From Dehalococcoidia bacterium (GTDB lineage: Bacteria > Chloroflexota > Dehalococcoidia > GIF9 > AB-539-J10), in assembly GCA_030626915.1 (NCBI GenBank), contig DAOUTC010000002.1, forward strand, positions 1 to 26,179: DNA of 26,179 nt, written 5' to 3'. Below, piece by piece: positions 15,001 through 23,439 of the stretch (the first letter of the stretch is position 1; every line of letters starts with the position of its first letter). Below the pieces are notes generated by a model, which was not told the origin of the DNA, did no database searches, and worked only from the letters and a program-made list of their open reading frames with translations. The position numbers and the translations under genes are program-made.

Positions 15001-15878
15001 CTAGACCTGAGAGCTTCAACTAATTGTAATCGCTTGCTGAGCTTTCTGCGACGTTGTCCAGAGGTGTTACGCATTTCTTCAAGGAGCTTCTGATGTAATC
15101 TCTCCACATCAATTTTCCTCAGAATCTCTAGAATAGCTTCAGCACCTACGCCAGCTTCAAAAATATCACCATATTTACCCTTAAGCTCTCGATATTGCTC
15201 CTCATTAAGCAGTATTAACGGCTTAAGACCTTCTATCTCCGCCTTCCTTGTCTTCAGCTCTTCCTCAAGTGCTGCTCTTTTCTGTGTAAATTTAGCACGT
15301 AGCTGATTCACTTCCTTCACTATAGCCTCCTCACCTTCTTCCAACCCAACTTTAGCTTGTAGTTCTTCAGCTTTCCCGTTTACCCACTTTTCTTGCTTAT
15401 TAATCTCCCGAGTTATTTCTTCTTTAAGCTGATGAATCCTTTCCTGGCGAGCCTCTTCATTGACTGAAATAATGATATACTGAGCAAAATAAATAACCGA
15501 CTCTAAATTTCGCGGAGAGAGGTCAAGGAGAAGTCCCATCCGGCTAGGCACCAATTTGACAAACCAAATATGAGTCACTGGGGCGGCTAACTCGATATGC
15601 CCCATACGCTCTCTGCGCACGCTGGAGTGAGCTACTTCAACTCCACATTTATCACAAATAACACCTCTATAACGTACCTTTTTATATTTGCCACAGTGAC
15701 ATTCGAAGTCTTTGGTAGGGCCAAAAATCCTCTCGCAGAAGAGGCCGTCTCTTTCCGGCTTCAAAGTGCGGTAATTTATCGTCTCTGCTTTAGTCACCTC
15801 ACCATGAGACCAACTCCTGATTTGTTCTGGTGAAGCAAGACTTATTCGAATAGCATTCAGATTATCAAACTGAACCAT
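12015..15878 (-). CDS. rpoC: RNA polymerase beta' subunit
   Basis: The 1287-residue protein contains the N-terminal zinc site (Cys60, 62, 75, 78), the active-centre motif NADFDGDQMAVH with the Mg2+-binding aspartates in 521-527, the bridge and trigger helix regions, and the second zinc site (CGTTEG and CHSRFGVCQYCYG). It is shorter than E. coli beta' and slightly longer than the Bacillus form. Residues about 140-215 are a charged helical, probably coiled-coil segment (KQEKWVNGKAEELQAKVGLE and onward). GAGGTGAT lies 8 nt upstream of the ATG, 19 nt after the rpoB stop, so both are made from one mRNA. Confidence 0.98.
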   Translation of the reverse strand: MVQFDNLNAIRISLASPEQIRSWSHGEVTKAETINYRTLKPERDGLFCERIFGPTKDFECHCGKYKKVRYRGVICDKCGVEVAHSSVRRERMGHIELAAPVTHIWFVKLVPSRMGLLLDLSPRNLESVIYFAQYIIISVNEEARQERIHQLKEEITREINKQEKWVNGKAEELQAKVGLEEGEEAIVKEVNQLRAKFTQKRAALEEELKTRKAEIEGLKPLILLNEEQYRELKGKYGDIFEAGVGAEAILEILRKIDVERLHQKLLEEMRNTSGQRRRKLSKRLQLVEALRSSGNKPEWMILTVLPVLPPALRPVVQLDGGRFVISDLNDLYRRVINRNNRLRRLIRLGAPEVIIRNEKRMLQEAVDALIDNGRRGRAVTTGNNHTLKSLSAMLKGKQGRFRQNLLGKRVDYSGRSVIVVGPQLKLHQCGLPRHVALELFKPFVMHKLMEKGYANNVKVARHRVERARPEVWDLLSEVVKEHPVLLNRAPTLHRLSIQAFEPVLIDGNAFQLHPLVCAAFNADFDGDQMAVHVPLSRAAVKEAREHMLSVYNMLLPSCGEPVTAPRLDIVLGCYYLTFIKPGAKGEGKVFSNFEEAKLAYELGIIDLGAEIEVRDGSGRRIKTTVGRILFNDVLPPQLWFYNEVADRAALKSLVSDCIRLLGNEATATVLDNLKQLGFSYATKSGISIAMNDIEEPPGKTKLLEEADKLVNVTEDQFNRGFITDDERYENTVQIWMETSDKIAEDISQSLDCYGGIYMMATSGAKGNISQIRQMAGMRGLMTDPAGKIIDFPIKSSFRDGLSPIEYFISTHGARKGLADTALRTSDSGYLTRRLVDVAQDVIVTERDCGTTEGVWISGENDGGSLPSLSERIIGYLAASQIVNPRTGEIIVDLNEEIDEERAKRIIEAGITRVYVRASLSCHSRFGVCQYCYGRDLARRQLINPGTAVGIIAAQSIGEPGTQLTLRTFHTGGVVGTDITSGLPRVEELFEARTPKGSATISEIDGTVEVINVGEGSMVKVTSSEFYLDEYELLPGMKAAMNNGQLVDIGTVLFCPSEKTEEQLPVVAEQQPIVARVAGQVVIENSRFYVKYEQREEREYIIPHGTRLLVKTGDKVKAGEQLTEGIINPHDILHIMGKEAAQQYLIDEVQKVYRSQGVNIHDKHIAIIVRQMLRKVEIISSGDTELLPGELIDRFDYENVNASVLAEGGEPATAQAVLSGITRASLSKDSWLASASFQEAGRVLVDATTKGKTDKLRGLKENVILGKLIPARILTDEEIEVTNLQLEA

Positions 15879-15897
15879 CTTTGTTTATCACCTCACA

Positions 15898-18800
15898 CTA
15901 CAATCTAGCTTTAAATTTTGGTTTAGCATCGGTAAAGAAATTTATTTTTTCTTCATCTTCACTAAGCAACTCGACAGCAAAGCCCAAACTGCGTAGTTCC
16001 ATAAATAAAACCTTACATGCTTCGGGAACACCAAGTTGGCAGATATCTTCGCCTTTAAGAATGGCCTCGTAGGCTTTGGCTCGCCCTACCACATCATCCG
16101 ACTTCACAGTAAGCATTTCTTGAAGCGTATGAGCTGCACCATAGCCTTCCAATGCCCATACCTCCATCTCACCGAAGCGTTGACCGCCAAATTGGGCCTT
16201 CCCTCCCAATGGCTGCTGCGTAATGAGAGAATACGGACCGGTAGAACGAGCGTGCACCTTGTCTTCGACAAGGTGTATCAATTTCGCCATATAAACATTG
16301 CCTACAGTTATAGCTTGATGGAAGAGCTCGCCAGTCCTTCCATCTCGGAGTTCCATCTTGCCAAAGATGGGTGGATAAACCCTTCGCTCCTTGTAAATCT
16401 TCCGTGCCATTTGCTCTAAAGCCTCGTCACTTAGATTCCGCGCATTTATACCCCATTCATCAAGCCATAAACAAAGGGAAGCCCTTTTAGCCACACCTTT
16501 ATATTTTTCATCCATTACTTCCTCAGCATCAAAGCCACGGTCACCAAGCCAAGCCCTGATCTTCTCTTGATTAGCTGCTACATAAGTTGAGTTTCCTGGG
16601 TTGAGGCTAACGGCACCTGCCTCCCAGGCTATCCAAGTCCTGGCCAAAGCATCCTCAATGGCTAGGGCATCAGCCCCATCAAAAATTGGATTAAGTACCT
16701 TAAAACCTAATACATAAGCTGCCCAACCCAAATGGGCCTCCAAGACTTGTCCAATATTCATGCGGGATGGAACGCCTAGCGGATTGAGAATAATATCCAC
16801 GGGTGTACCATCAGGCAAAAACGGCATGTCCTCCTCAGGTAATATAATTGAAATAACCCCTTTATTGCCGTGCCTTCCTGACATTTTATCACCCACTGAG
16901 ACCTTGCGTTTCTGGGCAACCCATACCTGCACAAGCTTATTTGTTCCTGCCGGTAATTCATCGTGGTTATCACGAGAGAAGACTCTAGTATTGATTACCC
17001 TCCCCCACCCTCCAGGCGGTACCCTGAGAGAGTTATCCTTCACCTCACGCGTTTTTTCACCAAAAATAGCTCGTAATAATTTTTCCTCCGCTGAAAGCTC
17101 TGTCTCACCTTTTGGGGTGATCTTTCCCACTAAGATATCGCCAGACTTTACTTCGGCACCAATACGTATAATGCCCTGTTCATCGAGATCGCTCAGGCTT
17201 TCCTCGCTTACATTGGGTATATCCGCGGTGATTTCTTCCAGGCCAAGTTTAGTATCACGTGCCTGAATCTCATACCTCTCAATATGAATAGAGGTATAGA
17301 CGTCGTCTTTAACCAGCCTCCTGCTGATAATAATAGCATCTTCAAAGTTATATCCTTGCCAGCTCATAAAGGCACAGGTAACATTCTGCCCCAAAGCAAG
17401 CTCTCCACTATCTATAGCAGAGCTATTTGCTATGACTTGGCCCTTTTTAACTTTGTCCCCTTTGTTTACCACTGGATGCTGATTAATACATGTTCCTTGG
17501 TTAGTTCTGACAAACTTACTCAGCTTATAAATATGACTTCCACCTTCCGCATCCTCAATTACAATTTGTGAACCGGCTACAGAAGTTACCACACCGTCGA
17601 TAGGGGTGAATATCACCTGTCCGCTATATTTAGCTACCTCTCTCTCCATACCTGTAGCCACTAAGGGAGCCTGAGGATGCAATAGAGGTACTGCTTGACG
17701 TTGCATGTTACAGCCCATCAAAGCACGATTAGCATCATCATGTTCCAGAAATGGAATAAGGGAGGCGGATACACTGAATAGCTGCTTTGGGGAAATATCC
17801 ATGAAGTCCACCTTATCCACTATCTCCTTAAAATATTTGCCACCTTTCTTAACTTCAACCTTCTCCTCAATAAACTCATTCCTCCCATTGAGAGGGACAT
17901 TGGCTTCAGCAATGATATATTGATCTTCCTCATCAGCCGTTAAATAAGCAAGTTGATCGGAAGCGAAAGGAATCACCTTGATAGTTTGCACCGAAAGGGA
18001 AGCTAACCTTGACGCAATCTCTTCCGTAACTAACGTCCCTGATTTAGCTATTAGATGGCCTTCGTTACCCACTACATCCTCTCGGATTGTCCTCCCTAAT
18101 AATTGCGGTACGGCATTAGGCACCTCCTGGATAACCCTGCGGTATGGAGTTTCCACAAAACCATACTTATTAATTGAAGCGTAAATAGCTAGAGAACCAA
18201 TGAGACCAATATTAGGACCTTCGGGTGTCTCTATAGGGCAAATCCTTCCATAGTGAGAGTGATGCACATCACGAACCTCAAAGCCAGCTCGCTCTCTAGA
18301 GAGGCCACCAGGTCCTATAGCAGAAAGGCGACGCTTATGAGTCAATTCAGCTAATGGGTTGGTTTGATCCATAAACTGAGATAATTGAGACCGACTAAAG
18401 AACTCTCTTACAGCAGCTACTATGGGACGGATGTTGATCAAAGCTGAAGGAGTTGCTGCTTCAGGACCAAGGATGCTCATTCGCTCTTTAATAGTTCTCT
18501 CTAAACGGAATAACCCAATTTGAAACTGATTTTGTATGAGTAAACCTACAGTATGTGCTCTCCGATTACCTAAATGATCAATATCGTCAGGAGCCTCCTT
18601 ACCATTGTTGATTAAAATAATATGACGCACTATATGCACCAGGTCTTCAGGCGTTAAGCCAAGATAATTTTCAGGGATGTTTACCCCTAGCTTTTTGTTA
18701 AGCTTATAGCGGCCAACCTCGCCCAAGCGATAGCGTCGAGGATCAAATAGGAAATTTTTCAATAATGTTTCGGCACTATGGAGGCTAGGAGGGGTACCAG

Positions 18801-19545
18801 AAGATAATTTACGATAAATATCGACTAATGCTTCAGCTTTGTTCCTAACCAAGGGCTCTCGCTCTATCGTTGATTGAATAAAAGCGTGATCGGGAGAGTT
18901 ATCTACATCTTGGAAAAGAGCTAGTAAGGCATCATCACTGTCAAAGCCTATGGCACGCAATAAAGTAGCGACAGTCATCTTCCGCTTCCCATTCACCTTG
19001 ACCGAAATCACATCGTGACTGGAAGTGTCAAAGTCAAGCCATGCCCCCCGCTCGGCAATCAGCTTAGCAAGGCATAACTCTCGTCCACTCACACTATCCC
19101 TTCCCAAAGTAAAGTAAACACCTGGAAAACGGGTCAACTGGTTGACTACTACTCTTTCTCTTCCAGAGATAATAAAAGTGCCTTTGTTTGTCATTAAGGG
19201 AAAATCGCCTAAGTATAATTCTTGTTGCTTAATCTCGCCTGTCTCCTTAATCACTAGGCGAACTAAAACATGAAGAGGGGAGGAATAAGTCGCACCTCGC
19301 TCAAAACACTCCCTAATGGAATGCTCAGGCTCACGAAATTCATAGTGGGAAAAGTGCAACTCCAGCCTAGTGCCAGTATAATCCTGGATGGGCGAAATCT
19401 CTTCAAACAGCTTCTTCAAACCCTCTTCTTGAAACCAATGAAATGAATCAAGTTGAACTCGAGTTAGGTCAGGTACTTCTATAACCTCAGGTAACTTAGC
19501 GAAGGATTTCACTATTCCATACTTATGCGCTAACGAAACAGCCAT
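15898..19545 (-). CDS. rpoB: RNA polymerase beta subunit
   Basis: The 1215-residue protein carries the standard beta domains. The rifampicin-binding cluster reads SQLSQFMDQTNPLAELTH then KRRLSAIGPGGLSRERAGFE; the residues matching Asp516, His526 and Ser531 of E. coli are unchanged, so it should be rifampicin-sensitive unless other barriers exist. Further landmarks are PIETPEGPNIGLIGSLA, GQNVTCAFMSWQGYNFEDAI, GDKMSGRHGNKGVIS and the C-terminal AQFGGQRFGEMEVWALEGYG. GAGGAGG precedes the ATG. The gene has its own strong promoter (19671-19700) and is not flanked by rplJ/rplL, the usual neighbours in many bacteria. Confidence 0.98.
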   Translation of the reverse strand: MAVSLAHKYGIVKSFAKLPEVIEVPDLTRVQLDSFHWFQEEGLKKLFEEISPIQDYTGTRLELHFSHYEFREPEHSIRECFERGATYSSPLHVLVRLVIKETGEIKQQELYLGDFPLMTNKGTFIISGRERVVVNQLTRFPGVYFTLGRDSVSGRELCLAKLIAERGAWLDFDTSSHDVISVKVNGKRKMTVATLLRAIGFDSDDALLALFQDVDNSPDHAFIQSTIEREPLVRNKAEALVDIYRKLSSGTPPSLHSAETLLKNFLFDPRRYRLGEVGRYKLNKKLGVNIPENYLGLTPEDLVHIVRHIILINNGKEAPDDIDHLGNRRAHTVGLLIQNQFQIGLFRLERTIKERMSILGPEAATPSALINIRPIVAAVREFFSRSQLSQFMDQTNPLAELTHKRRLSAIGPGGLSRERAGFEVRDVHHSHYGRICPIETPEGPNIGLIGSLAIYASINKYGFVETPYRRVIQEVPNAVPQLLGRTIREDVVGNEGHLIAKSGTLVTEEIASRLASLSVQTIKVIPFASDQLAYLTADEEDQYIIAEANVPLNGRNEFIEEKVEVKKGGKYFKEIVDKVDFMDISPKQLFSVSASLIPFLEHDDANRALMGCNMQRQAVPLLHPQAPLVATGMEREVAKYSGQVIFTPIDGVVTSVAGSQIVIEDAEGGSHIYKLSKFVRTNQGTCINQHPVVNKGDKVKKGQVIANSSAIDSGELALGQNVTCAFMSWQGYNFEDAIIISRRLVKDDVYTSIHIERYEIQARDTKLGLEEITADIPNVSEESLSDLDEQGIIRIGAEVKSGDILVGKITPKGETELSAEEKLLRAIFGEKTREVKDNSLRVPPGGWGRVINTRVFSRDNHDELPAGTNKLVQVWVAQKRKVSVGDKMSGRHGNKGVISIILPEEDMPFLPDGTPVDIILNPLGVPSRMNIGQVLEAHLGWAAYVLGFKVLNPIFDGADALAIEDALARTWIAWEAGAVSLNPGNSTYVAANQEKIRAWLGDRGFDAEEVMDEKYKGVAKRASLCLWLDEWGINARNLSDEALEQMARKIYKERRVYPPIFGKMELRDGRTGELFHQAITVGNVYMAKLIHLVEDKVHARSTGPYSLITQQPLGGKAQFGGQRFGEMEVWALEGYGAAHTLQEMLTVKSDDVVGRAKAYEAILKGEDICQLGVPEACKVLFMELRSLGFAVELLSEDEEKINFFTDAKPKFKARL

Positions 19546-19670
19546 AACTTTTCCTCCTCAAAACAAAAGTCCGATATTTCTAAGGCATTTAAAATATAAA
19601 ATATTTACTAGGAGAAAATTCAGAACTGGCGAAAGGTGAAGGGAAGATAATAGACATAACGCAATTCACT

Positions 19671-19700
19671 ATTTTAGCATTAATAAAAAAATTTTGTCAA
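19671..19700 (-). promoter_or_regulatory. Strong promoter of the rpoB-rpoC-ruvB unit
   Basis: On the minus strand a perfect -35 TTGACA (19700-19695) is 18 bp from TAAAAT (19676-19671), which is preceded by TG (extended -10). Predicted transcription starts near 19664, giving a 5' leader of about 119 nt before rpoB. No hairpin or ribosomal-protein binding site was recognised in that leader. Confidence 0.75.
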
Positions 19701-19785
19701 ATCCTCATAGACTGTTGCAATCAGGTAGCTAAACCTATTGCTTTGCTGTCTGTTAAACATATCTTAGCTTCACTACCCTGTAAAG

Positions 19786-22206
19786 CTAGATTATCCCCAC
19801 CGGGTCAACATCTATAGTCCAGCCTTGGGGCAGAGTTATCTCAGATAAAAGCTGAGCAGGCTCATAACCCCGAAGGATAAGCTGCCAGCGATATCTTCCC
19901 CTCACCCTAAAGGCAAAAGCAGGCACAGGACCAATCAAGCTCAACCCAGTTATGCCTTTCCTCTCTTGTTCCTCCAAAATGGTATGGCTCATTTTTTCTG
20001 CCTCGCGGCGGCATAAATCATTATTGGTATGGCTATATACCAAGCGGATGAAGTGGCTAAAAGGAGGATAATTATATTGGCGTCGATAGTCTATTTCCTG
20101 GTTATAAAAGCCTACGTAATCATGTTTGGCGGCAGCTTGAATGGCGTAATTCTCAGGTGAATATGTCTGGATGATAACTTCACCTGCTTTGAATCCACGC
20201 CCAGCTCTGCCAGCCACTTGACACAAAAGCTGGAAGGTGCGCTCACCAGCCCGAAAATCAGGCAAGTTAAGGCCAGTATCAGCGTTGATTATTCCAGCTA
20301 AGGTCACCTGAGGTAAATCTAATCCCTTGGCTATCATTTGAGTGCCAATAAGTATGTCCGCTCTATGGTCACGAAAACTATCCAGCAGTTCCTCATGAAC
20401 ATGTCTCTTGGTAGCTACATCTCTATCCCACCGTAGCAACCTTGCCCTTGGGAAGAGCCGCTTAACTTCGTCCGCTATTCGCTGAGTGCCAATGCCTAGA
20501 AATTTAAGCCACCGGCTGGAACATTGAGGGCAGGTCTGAGGCACTGGAATAGCATAGTGACAGCGATGGCAGGTTAGTTTTTTCTCTACCGAATGGTAGG
20601 TAAGAGCTACGGAGCAGCGTGGGCAGCGGAAAACAAAGGCACAATTACGACACTGGATAAAAGTGGCCGTGCCTCGACGATTGAGAAAAAGGATTATTTG
20701 TTCACCTCGGGCTAAAGTTTCCTCCATAGCAGCCAACAAAGAGCGGCTAAATAAGCTGGTATTCCCAGCTTTAAGTTCCTCCTTCATGTCTACTATGTTT
20801 ACTTCAGGAAGGGGTGAATAACCGCGGGGAGTAATCCTCTCCCTTAGCTCCACTAGGTGATAAACACCCAGTTGTGCTCTATAAAAGCTCTCAAGATCAG
20901 GTGTAGCACTGCCTAAGATAACAACAGCACCAGTAAGTTCAGCTAATTTGAGAGCTACATCCCGAGCATGGTAGCGAGGAGATTTGTCTTCTTGTTTATA
21001 TGTCCATTCATGTTCTTCATCAATTATGATAAGTCCCAGGTTGGGTTGGGAAGCAAATAGGGCGCTTCTTGGCCCAATAACTACATCGCACTCCCTTTCC
21101 TTTATCCATTGCCATTCATCGAACTGCTCACCCAGAGAGAGGCCACTATGAAGTATCCCTACACGTCCGGGAAAGCGATTGGCAAACCTCTCCACTGTTT
21201 GTGGTGTGAGAGCAATTTCGGGGACAAGACAGATACCCCGCTTTCCTATGGCAATAATTTTATCTAAAGCTCGCAGGTAAATTTCGGTCTTGCCACTCCC
21301 GGTAACACCAAAGAGGAGAAAAACAGGCGGCGAGCCATGGTTCCAGTTATCCTGGATCAACTTCCAGGCGGCCTCCTGTGATGGAGTGAGAACTGGCGGT
21401 GAAGTAGGTTTGAGCTTAAGATGAGATAACGGGTCACGCCTGATAGTAACCAACTCTGTGGAAAGCAAGTGACGATTTTCTAACGCCTTGATGGTCCCAA
21501 GAGAGCAATTAAGTCTTTTTCTTACCTCGCTAACAGCAATAGCTTGAGTTTGTTGGTTTAAAAACTCTAGAACTGCTACTTGCTTAAAGGCTTTAGCTTT
21601 GTTTAGTCGAACCATTTCACCCTCAACCTCATTCTTGCTAGCTATCAACTTGACATAAGGAACCACTTTTGGCTTCACCTTAGCCTTTTCCAACTCCTGG
21701 CTCTTCTCCACGAGGTGAGAACGGAGAAGTTGATCACTGATTCGTCTAGCCTCCTTTATACCGAATTTCCTCTCCAGTTCTCTTAAGCTCGCTTTCCCCT
21801 TTTCTGTTACAAGATGAAGAGCTTTTGTTTGCTCCGGAGTAAGTGGTGGCAAATCTCCTTCTGGCTTTGCTAGCTGAAAATAGGTAATGGTCTGTCTTTC
21901 AAAGCCAGGAGGCAACATTAAAGCAACAGCATCAGACAAAGAGGAAAAATAATGTCTGCTTATCCATCGAGCAAGCTCTATTTGTATAGAGGAGAGCAGA
22001 GGATAATCAGTAATGAGTTTAGCTATTTCTTTAGTTGCCTCAACTGATGGCTGGTCAGATAGCGCCACAACGATGCCTTGGGCAATTCTAGAGCCGAAAG
22101 GAACCCATACTGCCTGCCCGACATCAATGTCTAACTGTGGTGGAATGGCATAACAGAAAGTAGAACGGCTTCCAGGGAAGTTAACCGCTACTTCAGCATA
22201 CTTCAT
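19786..22206 (-). CDS. priA: Primosomal protein N' (replication restart helicase PriA)
   Basis: PriA binds stalled forks and reloads the replisome. The 806-residue protein has an N-terminal 3'-DNA-binding domain (VAVNFPGSRSTFCYAIPPQL), helicase motif GVTGSGKTEIYL (Walker A, 300-307), DEEH (396-399), GSATPDLES, and the zinc module with eight cysteines (519, 522, 528, 531, 546, 549, 559, 562) in two pairs of sites. IGTQMIAKGLDLPQVTLAG and AGRAGRG are helicase motifs V and VI. The ATG is only 9 nt after the rplS stop and lacks a good ribosome-binding site, so translation is probably coupled. Confidence 0.97.
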   Translation of the reverse strand: MKYAEVAVNFPGSRSTFCYAIPPQLDIDVGQAVWVPFGSRIAQGIVVALSDQPSVEATKEIAKLITDYPLLSSIQIELARWISRHYFSSLSDAVALMLPPGFERQTITYFQLAKPEGDLPPLTPEQTKALHLVTEKGKASLRELERKFGIKEARRISDQLLRSHLVEKSQELEKAKVKPKVVPYVKLIASKNEVEGEMVRLNKAKAFKQVAVLEFLNQQTQAIAVSEVRKRLNCSLGTIKALENRHLLSTELVTIRRDPLSHLKLKPTSPPVLTPSQEAAWKLIQDNWNHGSPPVFLLFGVTGSGKTEIYLRALDKIIAIGKRGICLVPEIALTPQTVERFANRFPGRVGILHSGLSLGEQFDEWQWIKERECDVVIGPRSALFASQPNLGLIIIDEEHEWTYKQEDKSPRYHARDVALKLAELTGAVVILGSATPDLESFYRAQLGVYHLVELRERITPRGYSPLPEVNIVDMKEELKAGNTSLFSRSLLAAMEETLARGEQIILFLNRRGTATFIQCRNCAFVFRCPRCSVALTYHSVEKKLTCHRCHYAIPVPQTCPQCSSRWLKFLGIGTQRIADEVKRLFPRARLLRWDRDVATKRHVHEELLDSFRDHRADILIGTQMIAKGLDLPQVTLAGIINADTGLNLPDFRAGERTFQLLCQVAGRAGRGFKAGEVIIQTYSPENYAIQAAAKHDYVGFYNQEIDYRRQYNYPPFSHFIRLVYSHTNNDLCRREAEKMSHTILEEQERKGITGLSLIGPVPAFAFRVRGRYRWQLILRGYEPAQLLSEITLPQGWTIDVDPVGII

Positions 22207-22215
22207 TTAAGATAA

Positions 22216-22605
22216 CTAAGAGGATTCTGTTTCTTCCTCTTGGTATACGGCTTGTTCAGTTATTTTCTCTTGCCTTTCTTTAAGTCTAGCCTGCCTAGCA
22301 CTAAGCCCACGCATATAATAAAGCTTAGCTCGGCGTACTTTGCCATGCTTGAGTACCTCTACACTCTGGATTAAAGGGGATTGCAGCGGGAAAGTACGCT
22401 CTACCCCGATGCCGTAAGTCACGCGCCTTACGGTGAAACTCCCGCCATCCACACCTCTTCTAATCCTGATCACCATGCCTTGAAAGTATTGAAGACGCTC
22501 CTTACCTCCCTCGCTAATCTTCAAGCTAACCTTGACTGTGTCGCCAGGGGAAATTTGAGGGATATTAGGATTCATTTTCGGTTCAACAAGTTCTCTGATA
22601 TCCAT
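22216..22605 (-). CDS. rplS: 50S ribosomal protein L19
   Basis: The 129-residue protein carries the L19 core: ISPGDTVKVSLKISEGGKER, QYFQGMVIRIRRGVDGGSFT, VRRVTYGIGVERTFPLQSP and KVRRAKLYYMRGLSARQARL. L19 lies at the 30S-50S interface. The C-terminal tail is an acidic, charged extension (ITEQAVYQEEETESS). AAGGAG precedes the ATG, and the start overlaps the 3' end of trmD by 34 nt, a strong sign of coupling. The trmD-rplS order is classic for bacteria. Confidence 0.98.
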   Translation of the reverse strand: MDIRELVEPKMNPNIPQISPGDTVKVSLKISEGGKERLQYFQGMVIRIRRGVDGGSFTVRRVTYGIGVERTFPLQSPLIQSVEVLKHGKVRRAKLYYMRGLSARQARLKERQEKITEQAVYQEEETESS

Positions 22606-23312
22606 TCCTTCTCCTTATCTGAAAGGGTTACTTTTTTTATAAGATCGGGGCGCCGTTTGGCCGTTCGTAAAATAGCCTGCTGGCGCCGCCATAAAGCAAT
22701 TTCACTGTGATTTCCTGAGAGTAAAACCGAAGGCACTGACCAACCTCGATATACCCGGGGCCTGGTGTATTGGGGGTATTCCAGAAGGCCGTTACTATGA
22801 GAATCGCTACTCGCCGACGTGGCTGAACCGAGCACCCCTGGTATAAGCCTGACTATGGCATCCACTATCACCATGGCGGCTAACTCACCACTACTAAGCA
22901 CATAATCACCAATGCTAATTTCATCGGTAGCTAAATGCCTACGCACTCTCTCGTCTATGCCCTCGTAATGACCGCATATCAACATAAGGTGAGAATAGAG
23001 AACTAGTTCCCGGGCAACTTGTTGGTTAAAAAGCCTGCCTTGAGGGGTGAGTAAAATGATAGGAATCTCGCTGGTGTTAAGCTGTTGCTCTACTGCCTCC
23101 ACTGCCTCAAAGACAGGCTCAGGTTTGAGCACCATGCCAGGCCCGCCACCGTAAGGGTACTCATCCACGGTGCGATGTTTGTCATGAGTATAGTCGCGAA
23201 TATTATGGAGCACGATATCAATTAGCCCTCGCTCCTTAGCTCGCTTAATAATGCTTTGGGCAAACGCCGAGGCAAACATCTCAGGGAAAAGACATAGTAT
23301 ATCAATGCGCAT
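22572..23312 (-). CDS. trmD: tRNA (guanine37-N1)-methyltransferase
   Basis: TrmD methylates G37 of tRNAs with G36 using S-adenosylmethionine and prevents frameshifting. The SPOUT knot motifs are present: RIDILCLFPEMFASAF at the start, DYTHDKHRTVDEYPYGGGPG, LICGHYEGIDERV and ISIGDYVLSSGELAAM. The frame is open further upstream to 23402, but the family start is the ATG at 23312, with AAAGGA 4 nt before it; the extra 30 upstream residues (Cys-rich) are not part of the family. The last 34 nt overlap rplS. No rpsP or rimM is seen upstream because insertion sequences follow. Confidence 0.95.
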   Translation of the reverse strand: MRIDILCLFPEMFASAFAQSIIKRAKERGLIDIVLHNIRDYTHDKHRTVDEYPYGGGPGMVLKPEPVFEAVEAVEQQLNTSEIPIILLTPQGRLFNQQVARELVLYSHLMLICGHYEGIDERVRRHLATDEISIGDYVLSSGELAAMVIVDAIVRLIPGVLGSATSASSDSHSNGLLEYPQYTRPRVYRGWSVPSVLLSGNHSEIALWRRQQAILRTAKRRPDLIKKVTLSDKEKEWISENLLNRK

Positions 23313-23346
23313 CGAATCCTTTAGATAACAACTCGCTTGGTTACTT

Positions 23347-23355
23347 ATCTTATCA
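23347..23355 (-). promoter_or_regulatory. Candidate extended -10 promoter for trmD-rplS-priA
   Basis: TGATAAGAT on the minus strand is an extended -10 (TGn plus TAAGAT). A start near 23340 would give a leader of about 28 nt containing the trmD ribosome-binding site. The -35 region is a T-rich stretch with no good match. Confidence 0.35.
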
Positions 23356-23439
23356 CATAGAAGGCAGCTAAAAAAGTTGCTACATTGACAAGTTACTGTC
23401 AAGAGTTGGTAGGTGAGAATCCCGGACAGCTAACATCAG

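Noticed and set aside
12082..18184. Many ORFs of 60-170 codons antisense to rpoC and rpoB
   Set aside because: They are shadows of highly conserved coding sequence with no domain signals or ribosome-binding sites.
23397..23402. Outward-facing TTGACA at the ISLre2 end as a hybrid promoter for trmD
   Set aside because: No acceptable -10 lies 16-18 bp downstream; the nearest good -10 (23347-23352) is too far away.
23313..23402. N-terminal extension of trmD to 23402
   Set aside because: The extra residues are Cys-rich and outside the family; the ATG at 23312 has a ribosome-binding site and begins with the conserved RIDILCLFPEMF.
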